64,000 bases of DNA, from the NCBI RefSeq assembly GCF_014647255.1, contig NZ_BMOV01000001.1, forward strand, positions 116,275-180,274, written 5' to 3'. Source of the stretch: Iodidimonas muriae (GTDB taxonomy: Bacteria > Pseudomonadota > Alphaproteobacteria > Sphingomonadales > Rhodothalassiaceae). A model generated the notes under the pieces. It saw only the letters and a list, made by a program, of their open reading frames with translations, was not told the DNA's origin and searched no databases. Positions within the stretch are counted from its first letter, which is position 1, and the number at the start of each line of letters is the position of its first letter. Below, piece after piece: positions 36,841 through 45,849 of the stretch. Both the position numbers and the translations under genes were made by a program.

Positions 36841-38010
36841 TCAGGCGGTTTCGCTGAACAGTTCGCGGCCGATGAGCATACGGCGGATTTCCGATGTTCC
36901 CGCCCCGATTTCATAAAGTTTGGCATCGCGCAGCAGGCGGCCGGTGGGATATTCATTGATATAGCCATTGCCGCCTAGCGCCTGAATGGCTTCCAGCGCC
37001 ACTTGCGTTGCTTTTTCGGCGGCATAAAGAATACAGCCCGCAGCATCCTTGCGCGTTGTTTCCTTGCGGTCGCAAGCCTGTGCCACCGCATAAACATAGG
37101 CGCGGCAGGCCCCGAAGGTGGTGTACATATCGGCGATCTTGCCTTGCATCAGTTGAAATTCGCCAATGGCCTGATTGAATTGCTTGCGTTCATGCACATA
37201 GGGCACAACAACATCAAGGCAGGCACGCATGATGCCCAATGGCCCGCCGGCCAGCACCACACGTTCATAATCAAGGCCGGACATAAGCACTTTCACGCCC
37301 TTGTTTTCTTCGCCCACAAGCTGTTCGAACGGCACTTTGCAATCTTCAAACACCAGTTCGCAGGTGTTGGAACCGCGCATCCCCAATTTGTCCAGCTTTT
37401 GCGCTGTGCTGAAGCCTGCATAGTCCTTTTCGATCAAAAAGGCCGAAATGCCTTTCGAGCCGGCATCCGGTTCGGTTTTGGCATAAACAAGCAAAACATC
37501 CGCATCGGGACCATTGGTGATCCACATTTTGTTGCCATTGATCACATAACCATCATTGTGCTTGATGGCGCGGGTTTTCATGGACACCACATCGGATCCG
37601 GCCCCCGGCTCTGACATGGCAAGGGCGCCCACATAGTCGCCGGAAATCAGTTTCGGCAGATATTTTGCCTTTTGTTCGGGCGTGCCGTTAATGACAATCT
37701 GGTTGATGCATAGATTGGAATGTGCGCCATAGCTTAGGCCCACAGAAGCAGATGCACGGCTGATTTCTTCCATGACGATGCAATGGGCCAGATAGCCCAT
37801 ATCGGCCCCGCCGAATTCTTCCGGTGCGGTGATCCCCAACAGGCCCAGTTCGCCCATGGCTGGCCACAGATCGCGCGGGAATGTGTTGGTGGCATCGATT
37901 TCAGCGGCGCGGGGAGCGATTTTCTCTTCCGCGAAGCGCCGCGCCGTTTCGCGCAGCATGTCCAGCTCTTCGCCGTGATCAAAGCGCAGGGTGGGGAATT
38001 CAAAAAACAT
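36841..38010 (-). CDS. ivd: Isovaleryl-CoA dehydrogenase
   Basis: Protein of 389 residues. Acyl-CoA dehydrogenase domains are complete: [18 protein letters not shown] (typical of IVD), FAD-binding [14 protein letters not shown] and [17 protein letters not shown], catalytic Glu in [18 protein letters not shown] (the IVD position), and [20 protein letters not shown]. It performs the third step of leucine breakdown, passing electrons to ETF. The usual partners (methylcrotonyl-CoA carboxylase) are not next to it here. Confidence 0.93.
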   Translation of the reverse strand: MFFEFPTLRFDHGEELDMLRETARRFAEEKIAPRAAEIDATNTFPRDLWPAMGELGLLGITAPEEFGGADMGYLAHCIVMEEISRASASVGLSYGAHSNLCINQIVINGTPEQKAKYLPKLISGDYVGALAMSEPGAGSDVVSMKTRAIKHNDGYVINGNKMWITNGPDADVLLVYAKTEPDAGSKGISAFLIEKDYAGFSTAQKLDKLGMRGSNTCELVFEDCKVPFEQLVGEENKGVKVLMSGLDYERVVLAGGPLGIMRACLDVVVPYVHERKQFNQAIGEFQLMQGKIADMYTTFGACRAYVYAVAQACDRKETTRKDAAGCILYAAEKATQVALEAIQALGGNGYINEYPTGRLLRDAKLYEIGAGTSEIRRMLIGRELFSETA

Positions 38011-38093
38011 AGCGATGGTCCCGGTTTTGGGTGTGATTTTCTAAGTCGTGTTTAGCGTTGTTTGGCGGGCTTGTCCAAAGTCTCGCATCACTG

Positions 38094-39119
38094 TCAGCAA
38101 AGATTTGCAGCGGCGCGGACTTGATCCAGAGCACGCATATTGTTGATGCTGTCCGCCCCTTCGGTGGGCAGCGGCGTCCCTTCATAAAGGGCGCGTTTTA
38201 CGGCCATCAATTGGCACTCCATGGTGGTGGGGCCGTTGATCTCTCCTTCTTCGCTGCCGGACAGGGTTTCCAGTAAATAGCTGTTCCCCCGATCCGGAGC
38301 CAAAGGATTGCGGACAAGGATACGGCCTTCGCTGCCTTCGACCAGCAATTCCGAGCCGCGTTCGGCATCCGGGTCCATGCGCACGGTCATGGCGCATGCC
38401 ACATTTCCGCACAGGAATTCCGCGCCCAGAGCATCATCCACCTCGCCGCTGATATGGGCTTCGGCAGCGATGTTGCTGGGTTCATGGCCGGTAAGGGTGC
38501 GGCACCAATGCATCGTATAGCATCCCATATCCATCAAAACGCCACCGCCCAAAGCCTTGATACGGCGCAGTTCGCGCGGGTTTTCGCTGATGGGGCTGCC
38601 AAGGCTGGCGCTGATATGTTCCAATGTGCCCAAACGGCCGCTGGCAACCAAGGCCATCAGCATGGAAAACATCGGGTGATAGCGATAATGGAAGGCTTCG
38701 ATCAGCCGCTTGCCGGTACGCCGGGCGGTGTCCGCCATGGCTTGAGCTTCATCGCCGGTCATGGCAAAGGGCTTTTCGCACAGCACATCCTTGCCCGCTT
38801 CCATGGCCTTGATGCACCAATGGGCATGGCTGGATGGTGGCAAGGCATTATAGACGAGATCCACGTCAGGATGGGTGACAAGGGCCTCATAGTCATCGGC
38901 CACAGTCAGCACGCCATGTTCTTCGGCAAAGGCTTCGGCTTTTGCGCGATCGCGTGCCGCCACGGCCATCAGATCGATATCACCATGCAGGGCCGATGGT
39001 ACAATAATGGCGCGCGGGGTGATCCGCGCCGCCCCCAAAAGGCCGATCCGCAAAACCCGGTCCTGTGCCGGATCCTGCCCCGGCCCCTGTGTTTGTGTCT
39101 GTGCCGTGTCTGTCATCAT
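38094..39119 (-). CDS. Gfo/Idh/MocA-family oxidoreductase
   Basis: Protein of 341 residues. A Gln-rich N-terminal tail (TQTQGPGQDPAQD) precedes the Rossmann motif RIGLLGAARI, then VYNALPPSSHAHW, the family Lys motif CEKPFAMTGDEAQ, and EAFHYRYHPMF. It probably oxidises or reduces a sugar or cyclitol with NAD(P). Its ATG overlaps the stop of the dipeptidase gene upstream (minus strand), so it is the last gene of a three-gene operon. The substrate is unknown, and the link to peptidases is unexplained. Confidence 0.9.
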   Translation of the reverse strand: MMTDTAQTQTQGPGQDPAQDRVLRIGLLGAARITPRAIIVPSALHGDIDLMAVAARDRAKAEAFAEEHGVLTVADDYEALVTHPDVDLVYNALPPSSHAHWCIKAMEAGKDVLCEKPFAMTGDEAQAMADTARRTGKRLIEAFHYRYHPMFSMLMALVASGRLGTLEHISASLGSPISENPRELRRIKALGGGVLMDMGCYTMHWCRTLTGHEPSNIAAEAHISGEVDDALGAEFLCGNVACAMTVRMDPDAERGSELLVEGSEGRILVRNPLAPDRGNSYLLETLSGSEEGEINGPTTMECQLMAVKRALYEGTPLPTEGADSINNMRALDQVRAAANLC

Positions 39120-40354
39120 GCGCCTTTGGTTTTTTCTTTGCTGTAACGATCAATGGCGCGCCACACCCGCATCAGATTGTTGCCCATGATCTTGGCGATG
39201 GCCGCTTCATCATAGCCGCGTGCCAATAGCCCTTCGATCAGATTGGGATAGGCGGCGACATCCTTCAATCCGATGGGCAAGGTATCGTCCACGCCATCAT
39301 AATCGGAGCCGATACCGACGGCATCGATGCCGGCGATTTCAACCACATGGTCGATATGATCCAACACATGATTGAGTGTGGCATAAGGATAGGGGTGCTC
39401 CATTTTATACCGGGCTTCAAAGTCTTCTTGCATGCTATCCGTCGGTTCGGCATCGGATTGAGACAGCCAGCTTTCAAAGGCTGCATCCAGTGCTCCGCCA
39501 TAGGCATTGGCCTCTTCGGTCAGAAAAGCCGAGCCGAAATTGATCATGATAACGCCGCCCTTATCGGCCAGCGCCTTGATCATGTCGTCCGACATATTGC
39601 GTTCGAAATTGGGGGTGAAATGCCGTGCCGAACTGTGGCTGGCAATCACCGGAACGGCGCAGTTATCGATCACATCCCAAAAGGCCGCATCGGAAATATG
39701 CGAGACATCCACCATGATGCCCAGATCGTTCATGGCCCGCACCACATCAACGCCAAAATCCGACAGGCCGTCATTGGGGCGTTCCTCGTCATAGGAACTG
39801 TCGGCAATATGGTTCGAGCGGGAATGGGCCAGCGTGATATAGCGAATACCGCGCTGGTAGAAATGCTCAAGGTTTTTAAGGTCGCCTTCAATGGGCGCGC
39901 CATTTTCCATGCCCAGAACGAAGGCCATTTTTCCGGTCTGTTTGGCGGATAAAACCGCGTCCGGGTTGTGGGCCAGAGTGAATTTATCGGGCGCGACCGC
40001 CGCGATTTTCTCCACCAGATCGATCATGCTGTTTGCATGGCCAAAGGCTTTGCCTGCCCCTTCAAATTCATAACTGGCCGGGGTGTAAATGGACATGAAG
40101 GGCGCATCCAAGCCGCCAGCCACGGCGCGGGGATAGTCGAAATCGCCAGTTTCGGTGGCTTTGCTTACATCTTCATACCGGGCGTTGAGCCGATAAGGCA
40201 CGTCGATATGGGTGTCGACGATCAGCATCTCATGGGCCAGTTCAACGGCCCGTTTTGCGTGTTCATCCTCGGACATTCCGGCAGGGCCGGTATTGCTATT
40301 GTCGCATGCGGAAAGGGCCAAAAGGCCAAGAGAGGCGAGAAAGGCGCGTTTCAT
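39116..40354 (-). CDS. Membrane dipeptidase, M19 family (lipoprotein)
   Basis: Protein of 412 residues. The ATG at 40354, after AAGGAC, begins a lipoprotein signal (LASLGLLALSAC). The M19 metal site is kept: HxD in IVDTHIDVPY, Glu in GMENGAPI, His in VDVSHISDAAFWDV and IASHSSARHF, Asp in GIGSDYDGVDD. It cleaves dipeptides in the periplasm. The start overlaps the stop of the M28 peptidase gene by 4 bp; the two would work in sequence on peptides. Confidence 0.93.
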   Translation of the reverse strand: MKRAFLASLGLLALSACDNSNTGPAGMSEDEHAKRAVELAHEMLIVDTHIDVPYRLNARYEDVSKATETGDFDYPRAVAGGLDAPFMSIYTPASYEFEGAGKAFGHANSMIDLVEKIAAVAPDKFTLAHNPDAVLSAKQTGKMAFVLGMENGAPIEGDLKNLEHFYQRGIRYITLAHSRSNHIADSSYDEERPNDGLSDFGVDVVRAMNDLGIMVDVSHISDAAFWDVIDNCAVPVIASHSSARHFTPNFERNMSDDMIKALADKGGVIMINFGSAFLTEEANAYGGALDAAFESWLSQSDAEPTDSMQEDFEARYKMEHPYPYATLNHVLDHIDHVVEIAGIDAVGIGSDYDGVDDTLPIGLKDVAAYPNLIEGLLARGYDEAAIAKIMGNNLMRVWRAIDRYSKEKTKGA

Positions 40355-42078
40355 TTCATGCTGTCCTTGGGTTGGGGGCCGGTTTCCATGCGGGCGGCGC
40401 GGAATTCCGATCCGTCTTTCCAGCCCGGCCAATCGTTTGAAGAGGCAAGATCAAGGCCGATGGTATAAAACAGCTCCAGATCTTCTGCGGCGCCAGAGAG
40501 ATCCCAATCCGGATCATATTCATCTGCCGGTTTGTGATAGGCGCGGTCGATATAGGCGCTGTTTTGTTCCAAGGTCCAGTCGCGGCTATGTGCGCGGCTG
40601 TCGGTGCCGCTATCGGTGTAAAGAACGGGAATGCCGATTTTCGCCAGATTGAAATGGTCGGAGCGATAGAAATAGCCGTGTTCTGGCGTTGGCTCAAAAG
40701 ACAGCGTGCGGTTTTGTTGTTTTGCAGCAATGGTCAAGAGATCCTGCAAATCATTCTGGCCTTCGCCAATGATGGTAATATCCTTCATAGGGCCATGGAT
40801 ATTGGCGCCATCCATATTGATGGCCGCCACGGTTTTATGGGCCGGAATTGCCGGATTTTGCGCATAATAAGCCGATCCCAAAAGCCCTTGCTCTTCGGCG
40901 GTGGTCGCCAGAAAGGCAACACTGCGTCGCGGGCTTTCATCCAGAGCAGAAAAGGCTTTGGCCAGAGCCAGCAGCCCTGCGGTGCCGGTGGCGTTATCCA
41001 GTGCGCCATTATAAATCGGGTCGTCGGTCAGGGCGGGGTCCATACCGATATGATCCCAATGGGCCATATAAAGCATGGCTTCATCGGGGGCTGCGCTGCC
41101 TTCCAATACGGCCATCACATTATTGGATTGGGTATGGCGCAGGCTGTTATTCAATGTGGCGGAAAAAGTAAGCGGCAGGCTTTGTGCCTTGAATTCGGGT
41201 GAAAGGGCGGCGGCCTTGGCATTTTCCAAAGTCATGCCAGCCTGTGCGAAAAGCGTTTGTGCCGTTTGTTCGCTGATCCACGCCTCGACCGCGGCAAAGC
41301 TCGAACCGCCATCGGGGGAAACGAGGCTGAATTGCGGGCCTGTCCAGCTTGATTGCACCACAGCCCAAGGATAGCCCGCCGGTTCGCTTTGGTGAACCAG
41401 AATAGCGGCGGCGGCGCCATGGCGGGCGGCTTCTTCATATTTATAGGTCCAGCGGCCATAATAGGTCATGGCCTTTCCGGTAAACAGATCGGGGTTTTCT
41501 GTTTCAAAGCCGGGATCATTGACCAGAATCAGCACCGTTTTCCCGGTCACATCCTCAGCTTCATAATCGTCCCATTCATATTCCGGGGCGGTGATGCCAT
41601 AGCCCACGAACACAATGTCGGAGTCGCTTATCTCGACCTGTACGCGTTCTTGTTTGGTCCAGGCCACGATCTGGCTGCCATAGTCAAGACCGGTCTTCTC
41701 ATCGTCTTTGGTGAAAAACGCCTGAAACTGGCCGTCTTCTGGTTTTGCTGTCAGTTCGACAAGCGGAACGCTTTGGGTATAGCTGTCGCCAAATCCCGGC
41801 TTCAAACCAAGCGCTTTGAACTGTTCGATCAGATAGACAACGGTCTTTTCCTCGCCGACGCTGGCCGGTGCGCGGCCTTCAAACGCATCCGATGCCAAAA
41901 TCTTGATGTGCTGATGCAAAAGCTGTTCGGTGGCGGCGCGGTCAAAGCCGGAAGCCGCGCTTGAGGCTTGTGGTTGCTGCGCGTTTTGGTGGCTGTTATC
42001 GGCGTTATCGCAGCCTGCAAGAAGCAAAAGACAGGCCGCGCTGAATAGACTGGGTGCAATCGAGCGTGAAGGGAACAT
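40351..42078 (-). CDS. Exported M28-family aminopeptidase, paralogue (lipoprotein)
   Basis: Protein of 575 residues, same layout as the enzyme at 17840: lipobox LLAGCDN, PA-type segment (VFVGYGITAPEYEWDDY), and zinc ligands in MAHWDHIGMD, NGALDNATGTAG, TTAEEQGLLGS, INMDGANI and YRSDHFNLAK. It is the first gene of the M28-M19-Gfo/Idh operon. The close match to the first paralogue suggests duplication, with one copy tied to a TonB transducer and the other to a dipeptidase. Confidence 0.92.
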   Translation of the reverse strand: MFPSRSIAPSLFSAACLLLLAGCDNADNSHQNAQQPQASSAASGFDRAATEQLLHQHIKILASDAFEGRAPASVGEEKTVVYLIEQFKALGLKPGFGDSYTQSVPLVELTAKPEDGQFQAFFTKDDEKTGLDYGSQIVAWTKQERVQVEISDSDIVFVGYGITAPEYEWDDYEAEDVTGKTVLILVNDPGFETENPDLFTGKAMTYYGRWTYKYEEAARHGAAAAILVHQSEPAGYPWAVVQSSWTGPQFSLVSPDGGSSFAAVEAWISEQTAQTLFAQAGMTLENAKAAALSPEFKAQSLPLTFSATLNNSLRHTQSNNVMAVLEGSAAPDEAMLYMAHWDHIGMDPALTDDPIYNGALDNATGTAGLLALAKAFSALDESPRRSVAFLATTAEEQGLLGSAYYAQNPAIPAHKTVAAINMDGANIHGPMKDITIIGEGQNDLQDLLTIAAKQQNRTLSFEPTPEHGYFYRSDHFNLAKIGIPVLYTDSGTDSRAHSRDWTLEQNSAYIDRAYHKPADEYDPDWDLSGAAEDLELFYTIGLDLASSNDWPGWKDGSEFRAARMETGPQPKDSMK

Positions 42079-42481
42079 GGGCCATTACCTGATGACATGA
42101 GAAGGATGACGGTCTGGGGGTATGTACAGGCAGGCTTACAGCTACGCTTGGGAAGGTCAAGCGGCTGTGCTCCAGTTCGGGCAAAACCATTCCCTTATGG
42201 ATTGCGACTCCGGCATTTATGGTGGCCCTTGCGACAATCTGCCAAGGGATTGCTGATTCGATGATCATGGTCTTGTGAACGGGTGGCGGGGCAGGTTTTA
42301 AAACGTGGGGGCAAAAACGAAGTATTCTTTCTCAGGCGGAACCCCATTGGCAGCTTTCCATTAAAGTTGCAGCAGATGGGACAAATGCGCTCGTAAGGAA
42401 AGACAGCGCTTGCCGGTGATTGTATAAATCCTACAGAAAACAGGGCGATAACCTCGTTCATAGCCAACGGAGAGATAAAAC
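42079..42481. other. 403-bp gene-free divergent region
   Basis: This lies between the M28 peptidase operon (minus) and ald (plus) and must hold both promoters. Short frames exist but lack ribosome sites and family resemblance. No riboswitch fold, known operator or repeat was recognised. A GGAGAG ribosome site stands before ald. Confidence 0.6.
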
Positions 42482-43600
42482 ATGCTGATTGGTGTCCCGA
42501 AAGAGATCAAGAATCTGGAGTTTCGCGTCGGGCTTACGCCGACGAGCGTGCGCGAGCTGATAACCCACGGTCATCAGGTGATTGTTCAGAAAAATGCCGG
42601 ATTCGAGATTGGTCTGGACGATGACAGCTATATCGCCGCCGGTGCCGAGATCGTCGATACGGCAGAAGAGGTGTTCGCCCGTGCCGATATGATCGTGAAG
42701 GTGAAGGAACCGCAGCCTTCGGAACTGAAAATGCTGCGCCCCGACCAGATTTTGTTCACCTATCTGCATCTGGCGCCCGATCCCGATCAAACCCGTGGGC
42801 TGATCGACAGCGGTTGCGTTGCCATTGCCTATGAAACCGTAACCGATGCACGCGGCGGTTTGCCATTGCTTGCCCCCATGAGCGAAGTGGCCGGGCGTAT
42901 GTCGATTCAGGCCGGAGCCCATTGCCTTGAAATGCGCCAAGGTGGCCGCGGGATGCTTTTGGGCGGTGTTCCCGGTGTGAGCGCTGCGAAAGTGGTGATT
43001 ATCGGCGGTGGTGTGGTTGGCACCAATGCGGCCCGCATGGCTATGGGTATGGAAGCCCATGTGACAGTTCTTGATAAATCCATCCGCCGTCTGCAGGAAC
43101 TGGATTTCCAGTTCGGCTCCAAGCTGAATACGGTGTTTTCTACCGTTGATGCCGTTGAAGAGCATGTGCTCAATGCGGATCTGGTTGTGGGCGCCGTTTT
43201 GGTGCCCGGTGCGGCGGCGCCAAAGGTTGTCAGCCGGGAATTGGTTTCCCGTATGAAGCGCGGCTCGGTTCTGGTGGATGTGGCCATTGATCAGGGCGGT
43301 TGTTTTGCCACGTCCAAAGCCACCACCCATAATGATCCCATCTATATGGTGGATGATGTGGTGCATTATTGCGTCGCCAATATGCCCGGCGGTGTGGCCC
43401 GCACCTCTACTTTTGCGCTTAATAATGTAACGTTGCCCTATACGATCGCTTTGGCGGACAAGGGATATAAAAAGGCGCTGGCCGATGATCCGCATTTGCG
43501 CAACGGCCTTAATGTCTATCGCGGCAAGCTGACCTATGAAGCCGTGGCCCATGATCTGGGTACGGATTATGTGTCGGCCGAAGAAGCCCTGGGGCTGTAA
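42482..43600 (+). CDS. ald: Alanine dehydrogenase
   Basis: Protein of 372 residues, standard for the family. Motifs: [20 protein letters not shown] (substrate site Arg and Lys), YLHLAPDP with its catalytic His, NAD-binding [35 protein letters not shown] and [16 protein letters not shown]. It interconverts L-alanine and pyruvate with NADH and ammonia. The GGAGAG site lies 7 bp upstream. The asparaginase gene follows 29 bp later, suggesting one transcript for amino acid breakdown. Confidence 0.95.
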   Translation: MLIGVPKEIKNLEFRVGLTPTSVRELITHGHQVIVQKNAGFEIGLDDDSYIAAGAEIVDTAEEVFARADMIVKVKEPQPSELKMLRPDQILFTYLHLAPDPDQTRGLIDSGCVAIAYETVTDARGGLPLLAPMSEVAGRMSIQAGAHCLEMRQGGRGMLLGGVPGVSAAKVVIIGGGVVGTNAARMAMGMEAHVTVLDKSIRRLQELDFQFGSKLNTVFSTVDAVEEHVLNADLVVGAVLVPGAAAPKVVSRELVSRMKRGSVLVDVAIDQGGCFATSKATTHNDPIYMVDDVVHYCVANMPGGVARTSTFALNNVTLPYTIALADKGYKKALADDPHLRNGLNVYRGKLTYEAVAHDLGTDYVSAEEALGL

Positions 43601-43629
43601 CAGGCAGATCTGACTGGTAGAAAACCCAC

Positions 43630-44616
43630 ATGACAAAGCCCCAAATTGCCCTGTTTACCCTTGGTGGCACCATCGCAATGACGGTGGGAACCAATGGCGG
43701 GGTGGTTCCGGCTTTGTCGGGTGATGACCTGATTGCGGCTGTTCCGAATTTGGATGGAATCGCCGCGATCACCGTTTGCGAGCTGGCCCGCCTTGGCAGT
43801 GCCAATATCGGCTATGGGCATATCCGGACATTGGTGAAAAAGATCCGGGAGGCGGTGGCAGACGGGGCTGATGGCATCGTCGTGACCCAAGGCACCGATA
43901 CCTTGGCCGAAAGCGCTTTTGTCCTGTCATTATTGCTGGATGTGGATGTGCCCGTGATCGTTACGGGGGCCATGCGGCATCCATCGCTGCCATCATCGGA
44001 TGGGCCGGGCAATCTGTTGGCAGCGGTGCAGGCGGCATCAACGCCCGAATTGGCGTCTTGCGGTGTGTTGCTGTGCATGAATGACGAGCTTCATGCGGCT
44101 TATGCGGCGGAAAAAAACGATACTGCCAGCACGGCAGCGTTCCGGTCGCGCAATATGGGGCTTGTGGCGCGGTTGGTGGAAGGGCGCGTGATGATGCTGG
44201 CCCGTCCCGGACGAATGCCGCATATGTCCCTTGAGATGGACCGGCCACCGCGGGTGCCGCTGATCTCTGCATCTTTTGATGATGACGGGTTGTTGCTGGA
44301 TCATTTGCCGGCGGATCGTGCGGGCGTGGTGATTGCGGCCTTTGGCGGCGGACATTTGAGCGAGAAAATGGCGGATAGAGCGGCAATGCTGGCTGCCAAA
44401 TGCCCTGTTGTTCTGGCCAGCCAAACCGGGGGCGGCCGGATTCTTCAATCGACTTATGGCTATCGGGGGGCGGAGATTGATCTGATCGGCCGGGGATTGA
44501 TCCCCGCCGGGGCATTTTCGCCGGAAAAGTCACAAATTCTTTTGTCCTTATTGATGTCAAAAAAAGCGACAACTCCTTATATCAAAGAGATATTTCAAGA
44601 TTATCCGCATTTTTGA
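43630..44616 (+). CDS. L-asparaginase (asparaginase/glutaminase family)
   Basis: Protein of 328 residues without a signal peptide, so cytoplasmic. Both catalytic threonine motifs are present: FTLGGTIAMT (residues 9-18) and VVTQGTDTLAESAF. IVTGAMRHPSLPSSDGPGNL follows, as in the family. It releases ammonia from asparagine. It probably shares a transcript with ald. Confidence 0.9.
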   Translation: MTKPQIALFTLGGTIAMTVGTNGGVVPALSGDDLIAAVPNLDGIAAITVCELARLGSANIGYGHIRTLVKKIREAVADGADGIVVTQGTDTLAESAFVLSLLLDVDVPVIVTGAMRHPSLPSSDGPGNLLAAVQAASTPELASCGVLLCMNDELHAAYAAEKNDTASTAAFRSRNMGLVARLVEGRVMMLARPGRMPHMSLEMDRPPRVPLISASFDDDGLLLDHLPADRAGVVIAAFGGGHLSEKMADRAAMLAAKCPVVLASQTGGGRILQSTYGYRGAEIDLIGRGLIPAGAFSPEKSQILLSLLMSKKATTPYIKEIFQDYPHF

Positions 44617-44618
44617 AA

Positions 44619-44640
44619 AGCGATTTCGCTAACACTTTCT
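44619..44640 (+). terminator. Weak terminator candidate after the asparaginase gene
   Basis: A short AGCGA / TCGCT hairpin with a 2-base loop is followed by AACACTTTCTTT, just past the stop. The stem is short, so confidence is low. Confidence 0.3.
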
Positions 44641-44764
44641 TTAAGTCTGACCGGTAGATTTATGGAAACTGTTCATAAAAATGCACGCTAGAAGCCAACT
44701 GAAATAGCTGAATGATGATTGCTCTCTTTACCATGATGGGTCCTATTTTGCGTAGGGGTTGCAT

Positions 44765-45820
44765 ATGAGGATGTCTGCGGCGCAGACAGATTTCCCCATT
44801 GCAGGACCGGGATCGGTTCGGGCTTTGCTATGGGCAACCGATGCGGATGCGGCGGAGCTTTTGGCGCGGGAATTGCGGGCAAAGGGGTTTGCCAGCTTTG
44901 CTACCAACGCCCACAGCGTGGTCGGGGTCTTTGCCGATGATGTGGCCTTATTGGCTCAGGTGCTGGGCGAGCGATTGGATCTGGATCAAAGGCGACACAC
45001 CAAAGCCCTGATTTTAAATGGTAAAGCTCCGGAACTGGGTGATTTTGGAAATATCCAGACCGTTGAAAATCTTGTGCACCATCACTCGTCGCGTTGGCTG
45101 GTAAAACTTTTGGACGAGCGGCGCTTTAAAAGCCAGATGCAGCCGATTATCGAGATCGCAAGCGGACGGGTGCATGGCTATGAATTTCTGTTTCGCGGCC
45201 TGAAGACCGATGGATCGATGGTGCCCCCGGTGGATATGTTCACAGCCGCCCGCGATGAATCGCTTTTGGCGCGGTTGGATGCCTGTGCGCGGGACAGTGC
45301 TGTGCGTACCGGCGCGCGTTTTGGCATTGAAGAAAAGCTGTTCATCAATGTTCTTCCCCATAGCGTTTCCGTGGCGCAATCATCATTTACAGACACGCTG
45401 GACCTGATTGAAGCGGCCAATATCGAGCCGAATCGGGTGGTATTTGAAATTGTTGAAAGCGAAGCCGTTGATGATATCAACGAGCTGTCGAACATGATCA
45501 ATTTCTGCCGCAGTGCGGGCTATCGCATTGCACTGGATGATTTTGGTAGCGGCTTCAATAATTTGTCGATGCTGATCGGGTTGTCGCCCGATTATATCAA
45601 GCTGGATAAAGGCTTGACCAGCCGGATCAGGGAAGAACCGCCCACCTGGAATCTGGTGGCCAATATGGTGGATGCCGCCAAGCAATCGGGGGTGCAGGTG
45701 ATCGCCGAAGGCGTTGAAGATGATCACACAGCCCGGCTTTTGAAAGCGATGGGGGCAGATTTTCTTCAGGGCTATCTTGTTGGACGCCCTGAAGATTTAC
45801 CGCTTGAAATTACCGAGTGA
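44765..45820 (+). CDS. EAL-domain cyclic-di-GMP phosphodiesterase
   Basis: Protein of 351 residues. The N-terminal 100 residues match no recognised sensor domain. The EAL domain follows with its active-site residues: EFL in HGYEFLFRG (for EAL), Asn in INVLP, Glu in FEIVESEAV, Asp-Asp in ALDDFGSGFNN, Lys in YIKLDK, Glu in VIAEGVEDD and QGYLVGRP. It is likely active, cutting c-di-GMP to pGpG and so lowering biofilm or exopolysaccharide output. The ATG at 44765 has AGGGG 6 bp before it. Confidence 0.9.
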   Translation: MRMSAAQTDFPIAGPGSVRALLWATDADAAELLARELRAKGFASFATNAHSVVGVFADDVALLAQVLGERLDLDQRRHTKALILNGKAPELGDFGNIQTVENLVHHHSSRWLVKLLDERRFKSQMQPIIEIASGRVHGYEFLFRGLKTDGSMVPPVDMFTAARDESLLARLDACARDSAVRTGARFGIEEKLFINVLPHSVSVAQSSFTDTLDLIEAANIEPNRVVFEIVESEAVDDINELSNMINFCRSAGYRIALDDFGSGFNNLSMLIGLSPDYIKLDKGLTSRIREEPPTWNLVANMVDAAKQSGVQVIAEGVEDDHTARLLKAMGADFLQGYLVGRPEDLPLEITE

Positions 45821-45849
45821 CCGGCTTGCCCTTTAAAAGGGACCGGGAC

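Noticed and set aside
42079-42481. Possible glycine or other riboswitch before ald
   Set aside because: I could not find the conserved core or a convincing paired fold; a covariance-model scan (Infernal against Rfam) would decide.
42458-43636. A 392-codon open frame on the minus strand covering ald
   Set aside because: It is the antisense of a perfect alanine dehydrogenase, has a His/Gly/Ile-rich composition typical of shadow frames, and resembles no family.
45829-45841. CCCTTTAAAAGGG palindrome between the EAL and phoA genes
   Set aside because: Very short, with no room for a loop; could be chance.
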